From: Saposhnikovia divaricata | Lineage: Eukaryota; Streptophyta; Magnoliopsida; Apiales; Apiaceae | NCBI GenBank assembly: GCA_036435485.1 | Contig: CM071596.1 | Coordinates: 18,130,001 to 18,194,000 of the forward strand | Direction: 5' to 3' | Length of the DNA: 64,000 nt | Part shown: positions 11,138-22,703 of the stretch, in pieces | Position numbering within the stretch: position 1 is the stretch's first letter | Layout of the letters: each line of letters starts with the position of its first letter | The notes under the pieces: generated by a model | Database searches by the model: none | The model's input: only the letters and a program-made list of their open reading frames with translations | What the model was told of the DNA's origin: nothing | Program-made: the position numbers and the translations under genes

Positions 11138-11575
11138 TATTGAAATAAAATACAATTTAGTTTTAAAAAAAGTTTTTTTGGTTAATCGCTTATACTCAAG
11201 TTTACATTTATCCTGAAAGAATGTGTTTTATTTAGCAGAATATTACGTAATACTTAATTTTCTTTTGGATATAGAATTAATAATATAGCTAACATAATAA
11301 ACTTCTTCCACGTTGACCTGATGTAGAATGGTATAAACTACAATTTTTATTTGTTTATATGCCATTTTTATTCAAATTCTTCTTTGCAAGCTCAATCTAT
11401 TTCTTATAAAAATTTTGTTTTTAAAGGTTCATGGTCAGTCCGAGAACAATGCATTATAGACTTACAATAGAGATGGCACTAACATATTTTAAGGGAAGCA
11501 CAACTGTTCATCTTGAACAAATTTTGTTTCTTCCCGATTCATTTGTTCTTCCTAATAAGTTAAATTAGTAAGAAG

Positions 11576-12071
11576 TGTTATGGGATAAAAACTAGGTTAC
11601 GATTTGTAATTAATGCAAGGGTGGTTGAGCTTCGAGCTTTAATGGCTGCTTCTGCGTTCGAGACTAAGCGGTCCTCACAGAATGCCTACGTATCTCTGTA
11701 TTAGAGAATCAAGCCAAGAAAACGTAGTTCTGAGAATGAGGGGTCAGGCCCTTTATATAGGCTTGAGAAGCCTTAGAATTATGGTAGGATTTGGAGACTT
11801 GGCAGACAAGTCTTTGAGGAAGGTTCTAGATCTATTCCTTATAGGAATTAGTTTCCATATCGAATTGGATGCCTTGGTGGCTAAGTCTGAAGGGGATATT
11901 ATCCTTATCCAACTCTTATTGCTGAGTCGTTTATTTCCCCCAATATTAATTACGAAATTAATATTAAAATAGGGATTCTGACCTCATTAATGGGCCCCAC
12001 GTTTGGACCATACCGGGTCTAATTAATACCATATTAAATGTACCTTTAGGGCTTATTTTCAGCCCATATCA
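11576..12071 (-). repeat. 3' LTR of the Tat element
   Basis: 496 bp, downstream LTR for the minus-strand element. Small open frames in it (for example at 11682-11972) recur in the other LTR and are not genes. Confidence 0.95.
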
Positions 12072-12084
12072 TTTGCCCCCCAAC
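12072..12084 (-). other. Polypurine tract of the Tat element
   Basis: Reads as a G-run flanked by A/T on the minus strand directly before the 3' LTR, the expected place for plus-strand DNA priming. Confidence 0.8.
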
Positions 12085-12720
12085 TTCTTAGGAAAACTGA
12101 TCAGGTTTTCGTAGAAGTTATATTTGCCTTAATCGAGACTCGGGGTCGTTTTTTATCCCTTACCTGGGACTACTTAATTTTCCTACCCTTATATAGGATT
12201 TTTGGTTTACACTAGTGTTTCACGAGTATCGTCTTGATTGTAAAGTGTGGAGCGACCTACACATTTACGACGATTTGCCTTATTCGAGGCTTTAACTTGT
12301 GCTTGCTTCTAGCAATTTCGGCACTTTTATACAACTTTTATGCATTATGAGCATAAATGATTGCTCAATTTGTCAAGGAAATATTTCTACAATTTTTCTC
12401 GTATTTCTCTGTACTTTTCCTAATATTTTATGAATTTTTATGTACCCACAGGTATTTTTCTTAATTATTTATGATAATTCAGGAATTTTTATGTACCCAC
12501 AGGTGTTTTTCTTAATTATTCCTAAGAATTCAGGAATTTTTATGTACCCACGGATATTTTAATTATTTTTGGATATTCTACCCAAAAATAATCAACAGTA
12601 CTTTCAAGTATAAAATAATTTTTCTGTTTTTCGGAAATTATTTTTCAATTTCCCAATATTATTTTTCAGAATTTTCAAAGGATTAACTTTAAAAAGTCAT
12701 CCTGCCAAAAAATGCTTCAT
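12085..12720. other. Non-coding 3' region of the Tat element
   Basis: Includes three imperfect repeats of tttttatgtacccacagg near 12430-12560. No gene was seen. It leads into the 100-bp tandem array. Confidence 0.6.
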
Positions 12721-13310
12721 GGGCGTGGGTACCCCCGCCAAGGAGACACTTTCCTTAGGCACGCCTAGGAAATTTGGTCTCCTGGGCGTGGGTGTACCTT
12801 CGTCCTTTAAGAGTCATCCTGGGCGTGGGTACCCCCGCCAAGGAGACACCCTCCTTGGGCACGCCTAGGGGGTTTGGTCTCCTGGGCGTGGGTATGCCCT
12901 TCTCCAAGAAAAGTCGAGTTGGGCGTGGGTACCCCCGCCAAGGAGACACCTTCCTTAGGCACGCCTAGGAGGTTTGGTCTCCTGGGCGTGGGTATACCCT
13001 CCTTTAAGAAAAATCGAGTTGGGCGTGGGTACCCCCGCCAAGGAGACACCTTCCTTAGGCACGCCTAGGAGGTTTGGTCTCCTGGGCGTGGGTATACCCT
13101 CCTTTAAGAAAAATTGAGTTGGGCGTGGGTACCCCCGCCAAGGAGACACCTTCCTTAGGCACGCCTAGGAGGTTGGTCTCCTGGGCGTGGGTATACCCTC
13201 CTTTAAGAAAAGTCGAGTTGGGCGTGGGTGCCCCCGCCAAGGAGACACCTTCCTTAGGCACGCCGAGGAGGTTTGGTCTCCTAGGCGTGGGTATGCCCTT
13301 TTAATTGGGC
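12721..13310. repeat. 100-bp GC-rich tandem repeat inside the Tat element
   Basis: Units beginning gggcgtgggtacccccgcca start at 12721, 12821, 12921, 13021, 13121 and 13220, an exact 100-bp period with one 1-bp loss. Each unit contains ggagacacc...ggtttggtctcct, so parts can pair with each other, and two copies of gggcgtgggta. The array is far richer in G+C than anything nearby. Overlapping open frames on both strands (12755-13362) are a consequence of the repeat. Tat-type elements are known to carry variable tandem repeats in this 3' position, and some genomic satellites derive from them. Confidence 0.95.
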
Positions 13311-15194
13311 CTCCTGCCTTTAAATTCTGATGGGCTTTTATTCTATTTTCTAAAAATATCATAGAACATTCTAGAGTTAATTCAAAATTTGAATTTTATG
13401 GGCTTCCCGCCTATTCAAAGGCCCAGTCACCTGTTGACAGCCCATTTACTTGCTATAACCGGTTGAGTGACCAACCATGAACTCTATAAAAGAGTAGTGT
13501 GCGATCCTCATTTCTCATCTCACTATTCAGCAAAAATTATCTCTCCTTTCCCACAAAAATTTTGCAAAAAGCTCTGATAGGGTTCTGTCGCGAGGCGATT
13601 TCCGGCGTCTTTCCTCCGCCCTATTTTCCAGTTTCCGTTTGAAGATCGTTGAATCTTCATCTTCTCCAACTTCTTTTTTCAACACTTCTGGGTTTCAAGC
13701 CTTCAATGGAAGCATTTCAATGGAGGATTCCAGCTCTTGAGGCCAGTCTCAACTCGCTAACACTTCTACCACCGCTCCACGGCTTTCGAGGGGTAAGAAC
13801 CCTAAAACATCTCTTGTCCATGCAAGTGTTTTTTCCCTTAGAGATCTTTTAAATGAGTTTGGTCAAGCTTTTCCCAATATGCTTCATTTAGATGCTTATG
13901 AGTATAAATCAAAATACAAACAACATAGGGTAGATATTCTAGCCCAACTTTTTCATATTAATGGGCCTTATAGGGTCGTTGTTCCGGCCTCAAATGAAAG
14001 GGCTTGTCATCCAAAGCCTGGGGCAATTAGGGTTTATAAAGAGACTTTTTATGCTGGTTTCCGCCTTCCACCTCCTCCTTTTGTTTGTCGTCTTTTGGCT
14101 GAAGCCAGGGTTTGTCCAACCCAACTTATGCCAAATGCATGGCGTTTTATCTATTGTTTCATGGTCCAATGTAAGAAACATGGGCTTGAGCCCAGTATTT
14201 CTGTTTTTCGATATTTATTCAAATTTGTCAATTCTTCTGACAATTCGGGCTGGGTCAAAATCCAACATCGTTCTTTAGCCCGTTCTTGTTTTGTTTCGGA
14301 TTCCGCTCCTGATTCCCTTCCTAATTGGAAGAGGGAATGGTTTTATATCTTTTTGGATGGGGATGATTGGGACAACTATTTTCGGCCCAATTTCTGCAGA
14401 GCCGTGGATGGGCCTGTCAGGAGTATAAAATTTGGCGTGGAAGAAGAGGCTGCCATAACTTTGTTAACGTCTGATAATTTGCATCAATGTGCAAATTTGA
14501 TTTCTGAAGATTCGTTGCAGGCCCATGGGCTAAGCGATTTGGGCCCTGAGGGTAATTAACTTGAAATTCTCACCTCTTGCTTTATTAACATTTTATGATA
14601 TATATAACTTTCTAACATTTTTGTAATCATTTTGCAGCCAAAGCTGCTCTGGGAGCAATTTTTAAGCAGAGGGAGGCTGCTGCTGTTGTTAGGGTGGTAA
14701 CAGAGAACCCTAGGGCCAAAAGGGCCAGGACAGATGATTCTTCTCCCGCAGTGGAGCGTGTTCCTGCTTTTCTTCAAGAAAAGCCAGTTCCTATTGAGGA
14801 AGACCTCACTCCCTTTACAGTGGGATGGGGTTTATGCAATAGGGACACAGCTGTAGGTGATTCTAGGGCTGCAGCTGAGTGGTCCAGGAGCGTGGTTACT
14901 CCACGAGACAGGGTCCACATTGTGGAGTCCTCTGATGACTTGCAGATTGAGCTTCTTGGGGCCCAAGCTGTTGCATCGGTAATTTCTTATTCAACTTCTT
15001 TAATTTAATTGTATTTTCGTTTCCCTTATTCACTTGTTTTCTTTGCAGATGAACGCCTACCTTCAGGCCGCTGTTCATAACCTGAAGGAGGTACGTGTTG
15101 ATAAGACTATAGCTGAGAGGGACAGAGACAGATACTTTGACTCCTCTGGGGCAAACTTTGCTCGTTTTAGGGAGGTGGAGAAGGAGCTGGCTGC

Positions 15195-17635
15195 TGATGT
15201 GGCGGAAATGATACAATTAAAATCGCAAGCGCACGATCATCGTTTTAGTATTTATGATTCGATCCACAGGGAATAATATTTTCGCAAAACCTTAATTTTT
15301 AACTTAATCGAATTAGGACAAGTGATTTTTGAAAATTTGGTTTTATGCTATTTAATTCCTAAAATTAAAATTTGAATTATTTACAACTAATTATTCTAAC
15401 TAATTAAATGAGAAAAGAAACAAAATTAATTATTCTAAAAATCCCGAATTTGAATTAATGCTAGATTTTTATTCTAAGAAATGAATTTTAGAAAATGTTG
15501 ATTTTACTAATTAAATACAAAAAGAAAATTTACAATTAATATTCTACTATTAAAAATAAAAAGAGCAAAAGGTAATTATTCTACAATTTTTTTTTATTTT
15601 TTAATTTTTTTCTTTATCGATTTTAAACTAAATTTTTTCAGAAAGAAAATGTGACTCTACAACGAACACAACAACTCGAGGCAATGCAAATCAAACACTC
15701 AGACTCTCATAAACAAGGACAAAAAGACACCTAAAAAAAACCTCCTAATTTGCACACTACAGTGAACAGCAGAACATGGCAAGACCAACAAACTAAAATC
15801 GAACCATAGCCACCACGCAGCTCAGACAACCCAGGACTTGACTCGGACTCAAAACAATCAAAACAACGCACTATAATTCGAACAGCCAAACAAGATTCAA
15901 GGCAAAACAATTCAAACTTAATGATTTCAATACAAACGACAGAATAAAACTTCAGAAAATCACAAAGGAAACCAACACATTCAACTCAACACCAGACTCG
16001 ACTATTATACAACTCGACAAAACTGGAATTCCAACAGCAATCAATGAACCAACAAAACAACAAAATTTCACAAAAACAAAACTCAGGAACGTCGAAAATC
16101 ATCTAAACCAAACTTCACAGACCCAACTCGCAGGAAACAATTGCAATAACTCGCAAAACCAGACTTCTAACTCGACGCAGGAATTACAACTAACCCAATA
16201 GCAAAAACACAGCAATCAATAGCAGCACAGATGAAACTCGGAAGAAAATAAAACACGGGACTCAATCGGAGACAAACAGAAAACAGCCATAACTCAAATT
16301 CGATTCAATAAAACTCATGCCCCAATACAAACTCCACAAATTACTAATCTCAATAACTTAAATCAACCATAGAACCTCAAAGTACTAATCAAGTACTGTA
16401 AACCCCTAATCACGCCACCAAACATCACCATCACAAACTCACACTACAACAACTCATAAAATCGCAATCACACTACTACAAATCGAATACAAGTAACGAA
16501 TCGAAAACAATTTACATAAACGCAGCCATAAATAACAAGTAACGAATCGAAAACAAATCGAAATAAAAAGAAGAGGAAGAAAATGGGAAGGAGAAGAGAT
16601 GGAGGAAGATTTGTGCGAACTGAAGAAGTGGAGGCGGGAGTTGTGTTTGTGGGGAGAGAAATGGAGATGGCTAATCTACGATTTAAAATACAAAACAGGG
16701 GAATTGATCAAGAAAAGAGACAGGGAGTTGTGAGTATTGGTAAAAGAAGACTGAAAACTAAGAAATGAGATGGGTATGTTGCAGGGTTCGAAGGAGGAGG
16801 AGAAAAGCAATGAACTGGGTCTCGTTGTTTATGCTAAAAAGGAAGGAAATAACACAGGGGTTTTAGAATGCTTCGAATTAAAACAAATTTACGTACTGAA
16901 ATTAAAATTAATATTTTTGTTGGTTTTTTTTTTTTATTACATTAATACATCAAACATTAAAACTTAAAGATTTAGATCTGCAAATTAACATGAATTATAA
17001 CCCACAATAAAATGCAAATTTAAAGGGGCACGATTAATATTAAAACGTAAATTAAAATTACGAAAACAAATTCTTCAACTCGATACTTTCAATCCCGTGT
17101 GGTTAGCGTTGCTACTTTATCCACCCGAGAATTTACGAAAATAACGAAACAAAGAACAAGAAAAAATAAAATGAAAGAGAAATGCAAGGATTAAAATGAA
17201 ACTTGAAATTGCATAAATATGAAAAGTGTTTACAAGAAAATATAAAATTACAACTAAGAATTTGGAGATGAACTAGAACAAAATTATAAGGCCTAATGCC
17301 TAATGTATGGTGTTTACAAATGAAGGAATGGTGGGTATTTATAGGAAAAGATTAGGGTTTTAGGTAGGTTAGATTGAATCTTGGCCATTGGTTTCATTTT
17401 TGGTTGGCTAAATCCTAGCCTTCCATTTGGTTTTGGTAAAATGTGCACCACCCTCCATTATCTTTCCTCTTTCTTCTATTTTGGTCCTTCCTTTCCTTCT
17501 TTTGCCATTTATTTCTTTATTTTGCAATTTCTTCAATTTTCTCGAATTTTCCTGAAATGCAACAAAATAATTTATTAAAATACGAATTCAAACAATAAAT
17601 AGGTAATAAAAATATGCAAAATTATGCACTTATCA
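15195..17635 (-). repeat. 3' LTR of the nested Athila-like element
   Basis: 2441 bp. About 15650-16580 is strikingly rich in A and C on the plus strand, so T/G-rich in the transcript. Short frames at 16583, 16770 and 17381 recur unchanged in the other LTR and have no recognised domain. Confidence 0.95.
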
Positions 17636-18346
17636 AATGCCCCCATACCTATCTTTTGCTCGTCCTCGAGTAAAACAAAAAGAAAATCTAGATAAAAAGT
17701 CCTATACTCCTTTTCGTAGGTGTGACGGGTAATTTTAGGTTTACCAACCCGTTAAACCTATAGACGATCTCTACAGGAGGAGTGTTGTCTCCTAAGGGTT
17801 TACAGAAGATATACCCATAAAATCTTTGAGATAAATCAGCAATTATCCAACTTCCCTCTTTCACTCTAGCTTTCATTGGTGTCAATAAAACAATTTTGTA
17901 GGAAAATATATGCCTTAAAGATTATTCTAATAATAGCCAAGTTATAGGTTCCCACAATCCACTTTATTAGACTCTAAAAATTTACAAAAAATCCCAAGGT
18001 GTGTAGTGAATTTAAGGCCTATGATGGATAAAGTGCATAGGAACATTTTCTCTTTTTCAACCAATATCGAACTGACCCAATCTCTATCAAAACAAGTATC
18101 TAGCCAAACTTCACGTTCTTAGTAGTTAGACCGACTGTGCAATCGTTGAGGTCCCAAAAGACTTTTGCATCAATACCCATTTAGCGAGTTTTAGGTCAAC
18201 AATCCCAGATCACAAGGGACCTTAGGTTGCTAGGCACAAAGTCCCCTCAGACTTACTTACTCGGGTTATCAATGAGCCCAACCTAGCCGATTTCCCTACT
18301 AAGAATTTATTATCACAGAATTACAAACATTTATTGACTCTCTCTT

Positions 18347-18391
<45 letters not shown>

Positions 18392-18959
18392 ACACTATAC
18401 GAACCAAATTTTCGCAAAGGTTTGATTCGACATTGTTCTAACATGTGGGTTCTCTCTCAGGTATCGAATAACATTCCTATACAATTTTTCCATCAAAAGT
18501 CTTGTGCAAATGTGTCGTCTTGGTCTTTTAAGCAAAAATTTATTCGACACAAGTTTCATGAGGAAAAACCTTACATGACTACGTTCAAATTATCTAAAGG
18601 CATTATACATATAATTTTCGAAAAATAGTCAACACCAACTAGTTCTAGAATTTAAAGAGTGGGAAGGACAACTAAGCTAAAATAACTCTATTTTTGGATT
18701 TTTAAAATTTTTCAATTTTTTTGGATTTTTCAATTTTATGTATTTACACTAAAACCCTCCCCCATACCTAAATCATGCATTGTCCTCAATGTATGCAAAA
18801 TGCAAGAGAAACGAAGAGAAAGAGGAGATAATACCTGATAAGGGATGACGGAGACTGAAAACTAAAAACAAGAAAGAAAACAACTCACACACACAAATTC
18901 ACACAAATCCTCCCCCATACCTGAATTTCACGAAGGGAGGTAAAAGAAGAAAAACCGAC
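17636..18959 (-). other. Non-coding 3' region of the nested element
   Basis: Purine tract next to the LTR (17636-17650), then sequence without a usable frame. A 45-bp T-rich run at 18345-18389 (an A-run in the element's sense) is its main feature. This is where a complete Athila relative would carry pol, so the missing genes were deleted or never present. Confidence 0.7.
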
Positions 18960-21902
18960 TTAGCCGATGCCGGTAGGAAACTTTGGGTGAAGCTGTGAGA
19001 AAAGATCAAGGCATATTTGAAAATTTTGATTAGAACAGCCTTTCTCAATCAGCGTGGGATCATGCAACCTATTAGAATAAGAATCACTAGTGTTCACCCT
19101 AAACCATCTTGAGGCTTCTTTGTTTTGTTTAAGCAGATTAGGGACAATGAAAGTCTGGTTAGGGGTCGAATCACTAGGAATGACAAAAGATGAGGGTCCG
19201 ATTTCTCCTAAAGGCTGTTGATCAAACTCGGGATGATAAACAACCAAGTCAAATGCAGGTGGATGTGGTGCAACGGGACTCTCAATGACAGGCTCACTAC
19301 TAACAATCTCGGATGGGGTCTCCCACGGAGAACAAATCGCATCTAATTCTCTCAACATTTCTTCCGAAGTCGTATCCCTTAACGAATCAGCATACTCTCG
19401 ATTAGACTCAGGGATGACTTTGAAATCCTCAACGAGAAGAGACTCAATTTCACTATCCTCGAAACTAGACCATGTGGTAAACTTGTTGACCACGTTAACC
19501 CCTATTGATGGTTCATAAAGTTCATTGGGTTCTTTCCCTACATTGAAAATATTAAGGTCGATGGTCATGTTACCGAAAGTGAGTTTCATCGAACCGTTCC
19601 TACAATTGATCAAGGCATTGGATGTAGCAAGAAAAGGTCTTCCTAAGATGACAGGAATTTGGTTCTTGGAATTCATGACGGGTTGAGTCTCGAGGACAAC
19701 AAAGTCAACCGGAAAGATAAAATCGCCAATTTTAATCAAGACATCTTCAATTAATCCCTTGGGCATTTTTATAGAACGATCGGCAAGTTGAAGTGTCATA
19801 TTGGTCTTTTTGAGCTCGCCTAAACCTAGGGCTTGATAGACCGAAAATGGGAGGAGATTCACACTAGCGCCTAAGTCAAGTAAAGCCTTGTCCACGAAAG
19901 TATTACCTATGACACATGAAATAGTTGGACAACCGGGGTCCTTGTACTTCACGGGAATTTGGTTAGAAAGAATTGAGCTTACTTGGGACGTCAGGAAGGC
20001 TTTCTTAGGGACTTGGGTGGTTCGCTTATGCGTACACAAATCTTTTAGACACTTGGCATATGAAGGAATTTGTTGAATGGCATCTAAAAGAGGAATGTTT
20101 ATCTCGACTTGCTTGAAAACTTCCAGAATTTTGTCTACTTGAGCTGATTGCTTGGGAAGGAGTAGTCTTTGAGGATACGGAGCTTTTGGCTTAAGGACTC
20201 GCTCATTAGACACATCGGGAAGGGATTTTGGAAGTGGAGTATCAGACGAAGATTTGGTAGGTGAAGAGGAAGAAGGTATTGAGGAAGGTTTATGAGAAGA
20301 TTCTGTTGAATCAGGAGTTGAGTGATTATGGTCAGATTCAACATTTGACTCTTCCTCTTTTTCTGGAGACTCGACACCTACTTGATTGTCAACTTGATTC
20401 CCCGACCTTAAAGAAATTATGGCATTAATACTTTCAGGAGGTCTTTGGTTAAGGGGGAATCTAGGGTTTACCTCAGGTTGACTCGGGAATTTATTCTTAT
20501 CACGCTCACTCATGGTGTTGGCTAACTGACTCACTTGAACTTCCAACTTAGATATGGCTTGAGTACTAGCGTTCAAAATTTGCCTATCTTGAGCCATGGT
20601 TTGCATGAAGGCTTGTTGAGATTGAGCCAAATTAGTTGTTGATTTTAAAAGCGCATCAAGGCTCTTTTCCAAGGAATTAAATCTCTTATCTGACTCATGA
20701 AAGCCGGGAGGAAGGGCGGGTGTTTGAGTCGGAATAGGACCATGATTTTGAGTTGGGTTTGGAAAAGGTCCTTGGTTTGGAGGTGAGTAAGAATTCTGAT
20801 TGGGCCTTTGAAAAGAAGGTGGCGGAGATTGAAAATTTTGGCCCTGGTTCCACGAGAAATTTGGGTGATTCTTCCAACCGGGATTGTATGTAGGTGCAAA
20901 AGGGTCATTCCTAGGGTTGGGTTGAAACACTGCATTGATTTGTTGAAAATCTTGGAAACTTTGCATCCCTTGATTCGGGTGCGTAGACATATGTGAGGGA
21001 CCACTATGCGTTTCTAGGGCTTCGAGTCGTCTAGTAAGGGTGGCTAACTTGGCATCGGTTGCGATGTTACTTCCAATTGAATGCAAACCCCTAGAAGTTG
21101 AACTAGACGATTCGGTAGACTTATTTGGTTCCCTAGTGGATTCCCACAACATAGTCTTCTCGGCTAACTCTTCAAAAAATTCCCACCCTTCGTCCTCATC
21201 TTTTTCCATGAATTTACCTTGACACATTGACTCTAATAAGGCAGTGGTTCGACTATCCAAGGCTTCGTAAACAATTTTGCATAGTCTCCATTTTTCTATT
21301 CCGTGGTGGGGGCATTGTGATAAAAGATTTTTGAAACGATCAAATAATTTCCAAAAAGACTCATTTTCTTTTTGATGAAATTGATTTATTTCATTTGTAA
21401 TTCTCGTAGTCTTGTGATTAGGAAAATATTTTTTTAGAAACATTACCACAAATCCCTCCCACGTGGAAATAGAATTAACGGGAAGACTATACAACCATTT
21501 CTTAGCATTTTCTTTAAGCGCGAAATTAATGAGCCTAAGCCTAATTGAGTCCTCGGTTAATTGTTGGAGTTTTTGTAAGGCACAAACCTCCTCGAATTCA
21601 TGAAGAAAAAGGTAGGGATCCTCACCGTCGCTCCCGGTAAATTTTGGTAACATGCTAATGTGATGGGCTTTAATCTCAAAATTATTACCAGTAACCGGTG
21701 GAAGAGTGATACACGAGGGTTGAGCGGAGCGGGTGGGATAGCAACGGTCCTTAAGAGATGTGGCCATGGTTACTACTGGTTCGGAATTATCAAAAGACTC
21801 GGAATCGGGTGATGAAGAAATCTCGAATGATTTCACTAGTCTAGAAGAATTATCCCTAATCCAAGTAGTTCGCATAAACCACGAAAGGAAAACACGTAGC
21901 AA
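18960..21902 (-). CDS. Athila-like gag-protease polyprotein (980 aa), open
   Basis: A single open frame. An N-terminal gag domain at about residues 65-260 includes SMLPKFTGSDGEDPYLFLHE and FPNHKTTRITNEINQFHQK, which is typical of Athila gag. A Pro/Asn/Gln-rich linker follows at about 300-420, with YNPGWKNHPNFSW. The aspartic protease domain is at about 640-800 with its active-site string LLDLGASVNLLP (Asp676) and a second loop ILGRPFLATSNA. The usual DTG/DSG triad is DLG, as in Athila relatives. The ATG at 21902 gives the longest frame; an internal ATG starting MATSLKDRC near residue 46 is an alternative start. The gene could supply particle protein and protease but not replication enzymes. 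Being open in a non-autonomous element, it may still be expressed. Confidence 0.9.
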   Translation of the reverse strand: MLRVFLSWFMRTTWIRDNSSRLVKSFEISSSPDSESFDNSEPVVTMATSLKDRCYPTRSAQPSCITLPPVTGNNFEIKAHHISMLPKFTGSDGEDPYLFLHEFEEVCALQKLQQLTEDSIRLRLINFALKENAKKWLYSLPVNSISTWEGFVVMFLKKYFPNHKTTRITNEINQFHQKENESFWKLFDRFKNLLSQCPHHGIEKWRLCKIVYEALDSRTTALLESMCQGKFMEKDEDEGWEFFEELAEKTMLWESTREPNKSTESSSSTSRGLHSIGSNIATDAKLATLTRRLEALETHSGPSHMSTHPNQGMQSFQDFQQINAVFQPNPRNDPFAPTYNPGWKNHPNFSWNQGQNFQSPPPSFQRPNQNSYSPPNQGPFPNPTQNHGPIPTQTPALPPGFHESDKRFNSLEKSLDALLKSTTNLAQSQQAFMQTMAQDRQILNASTQAISKLEVQVSQLANTMSERDKNKFPSQPEVNPRFPLNQRPPESINAIISLRSGNQVDNQVGVESPEKEEESNVESDHNHSTPDSTESSHKPSSIPSSSSPTKSSSDTPLPKSLPDVSNERVLKPKAPYPQRLLLPKQSAQVDKILEVFKQVEINIPLLDAIQQIPSYAKCLKDLCTHKRTTQVPKKAFLTSQVSSILSNQIPVKYKDPGCPTISCVIGNTFVDKALLDLGASVNLLPFSVYQALGLGELKKTNMTLQLADRSIKMPKGLIEDVLIKIGDFIFPVDFVVLETQPVMNSKNQIPVILGRPFLATSNALINCRNGSMKLTFGNMTIDLNIFNVGKEPNELYEPSIGVNVVNKFTTWSSFEDSEIESLLVEDFKVIPESNREYADSLRDTTSEEMLRELDAICSPWETPSEIVSSEPVIESPVAPHPPAFDLVVYHPEFDQQPLGEIGPSSFVIPSDSTPNQTFIVPNLLKQNKEASRWFRVNTSDSYSNRLHDPTLIEKGCSNQNFQICLDLFSQLHPKFPTGIG

Positions 21903-22675
21903 ATAATTTGCGAAAAATTAAGCACACAAAACAAAGGGTGAAAAATCAAAAGAAAGATCTATCCTTAAGACACACTAAAAACTTCGTAAATTAAGAATTA
22001 TTCAGACCGATTCGGCCAGATTAGAGCAGGCATTGCCAAGAGGCCAAACTCGTCACTTAGACACCGAATCTTAACAGCCAGGCGAACCTTAGACACTGAA
22101 GGTCGTGAATAAGTCTTAATTACGTTTATTTTTAGGCACCTTTCTAATTGAACGTGAAATCCTAGGGGCAAACGTCTAATTAATGCAACAAACAACGATA
22201 TATATACAGAACTATAAACAATTATGGATGCTTACACTACGTGTTTTAACTAAAAGAAGAAGAAAATTAACGTACCTTTGGGTCCTCCAGCAATCACCAC
22301 AATTTATAAGGTACGAAAAATTAAAAACAAGAAAATAAAAATCTAAATGATGTGCCCTAAGTGATTAAATGCATGATGCAACATTTATGTATTTACAACT
22401 AAATTTTTTTTTTTTTGGATTTTTAATTTTTGATTTTTTTTTTTTTTTTTTTGTGATTTTTGTGATTTTTTTATTTTTTGTGATTTTCAAAAAAAAACGA
22501 AAGAGGAGAGAGATACGGTTTACCCAAGCAAAGCTTCCAAAATTCCGAGAAAATTCTTCCACTTTAATCCAAGTCACCCGAATTTTTTTCCAAATTCCTC
22601 GAAAAAATGCAAACAAGAAAAAGGGTGAGAAGAGAGCTAATCCGAAAAATCAAAAATTATGGTGCGAAAAATAAT
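21903..22675 (-). other. 5' leader of the nested element
   Basis: Between primer site and gag. It contains T-rich runs at about 22396-22490. No credible gene was seen; the short frames at 21998 and 22365 have no recognised domain. Confidence 0.6.
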
Positions 22676-22679
22676 TAAG

Positions 22680-22700
22680 TCCCCGGCAGCGGCGCCAAAA
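22680..22700 (-). other. Primer-binding site of the nested element
   Basis: Reads tggcgccgctgccgggga on the minus strand, a few bases inside the 5' LTR. It matches the tRNA-Asp-type primer site of Athila and Ogre relatives. Confidence 0.85.
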
Positions 22701-22703
22701 ACT

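Noticed and set aside
12755..13362. Overlapping open frames on both strands with PRRPNLLGVPKEG-like wording
   Set aside because: They arise because the 100-bp repeat lacks stops in several frames; the same peptide recurs in every unit and both strands are open.
16583..17578. Three short plus-strand frames repeated at 24092-25087
   Set aside because: They are in the two LTRs of the nested element, antisense to it, and have no recognisable domain.
18345..18389. T-run as a retroposon poly(A) end
   Set aside because: It lies within the nested LTR element with no TSD around it; simple low-complexity sequence is enough.
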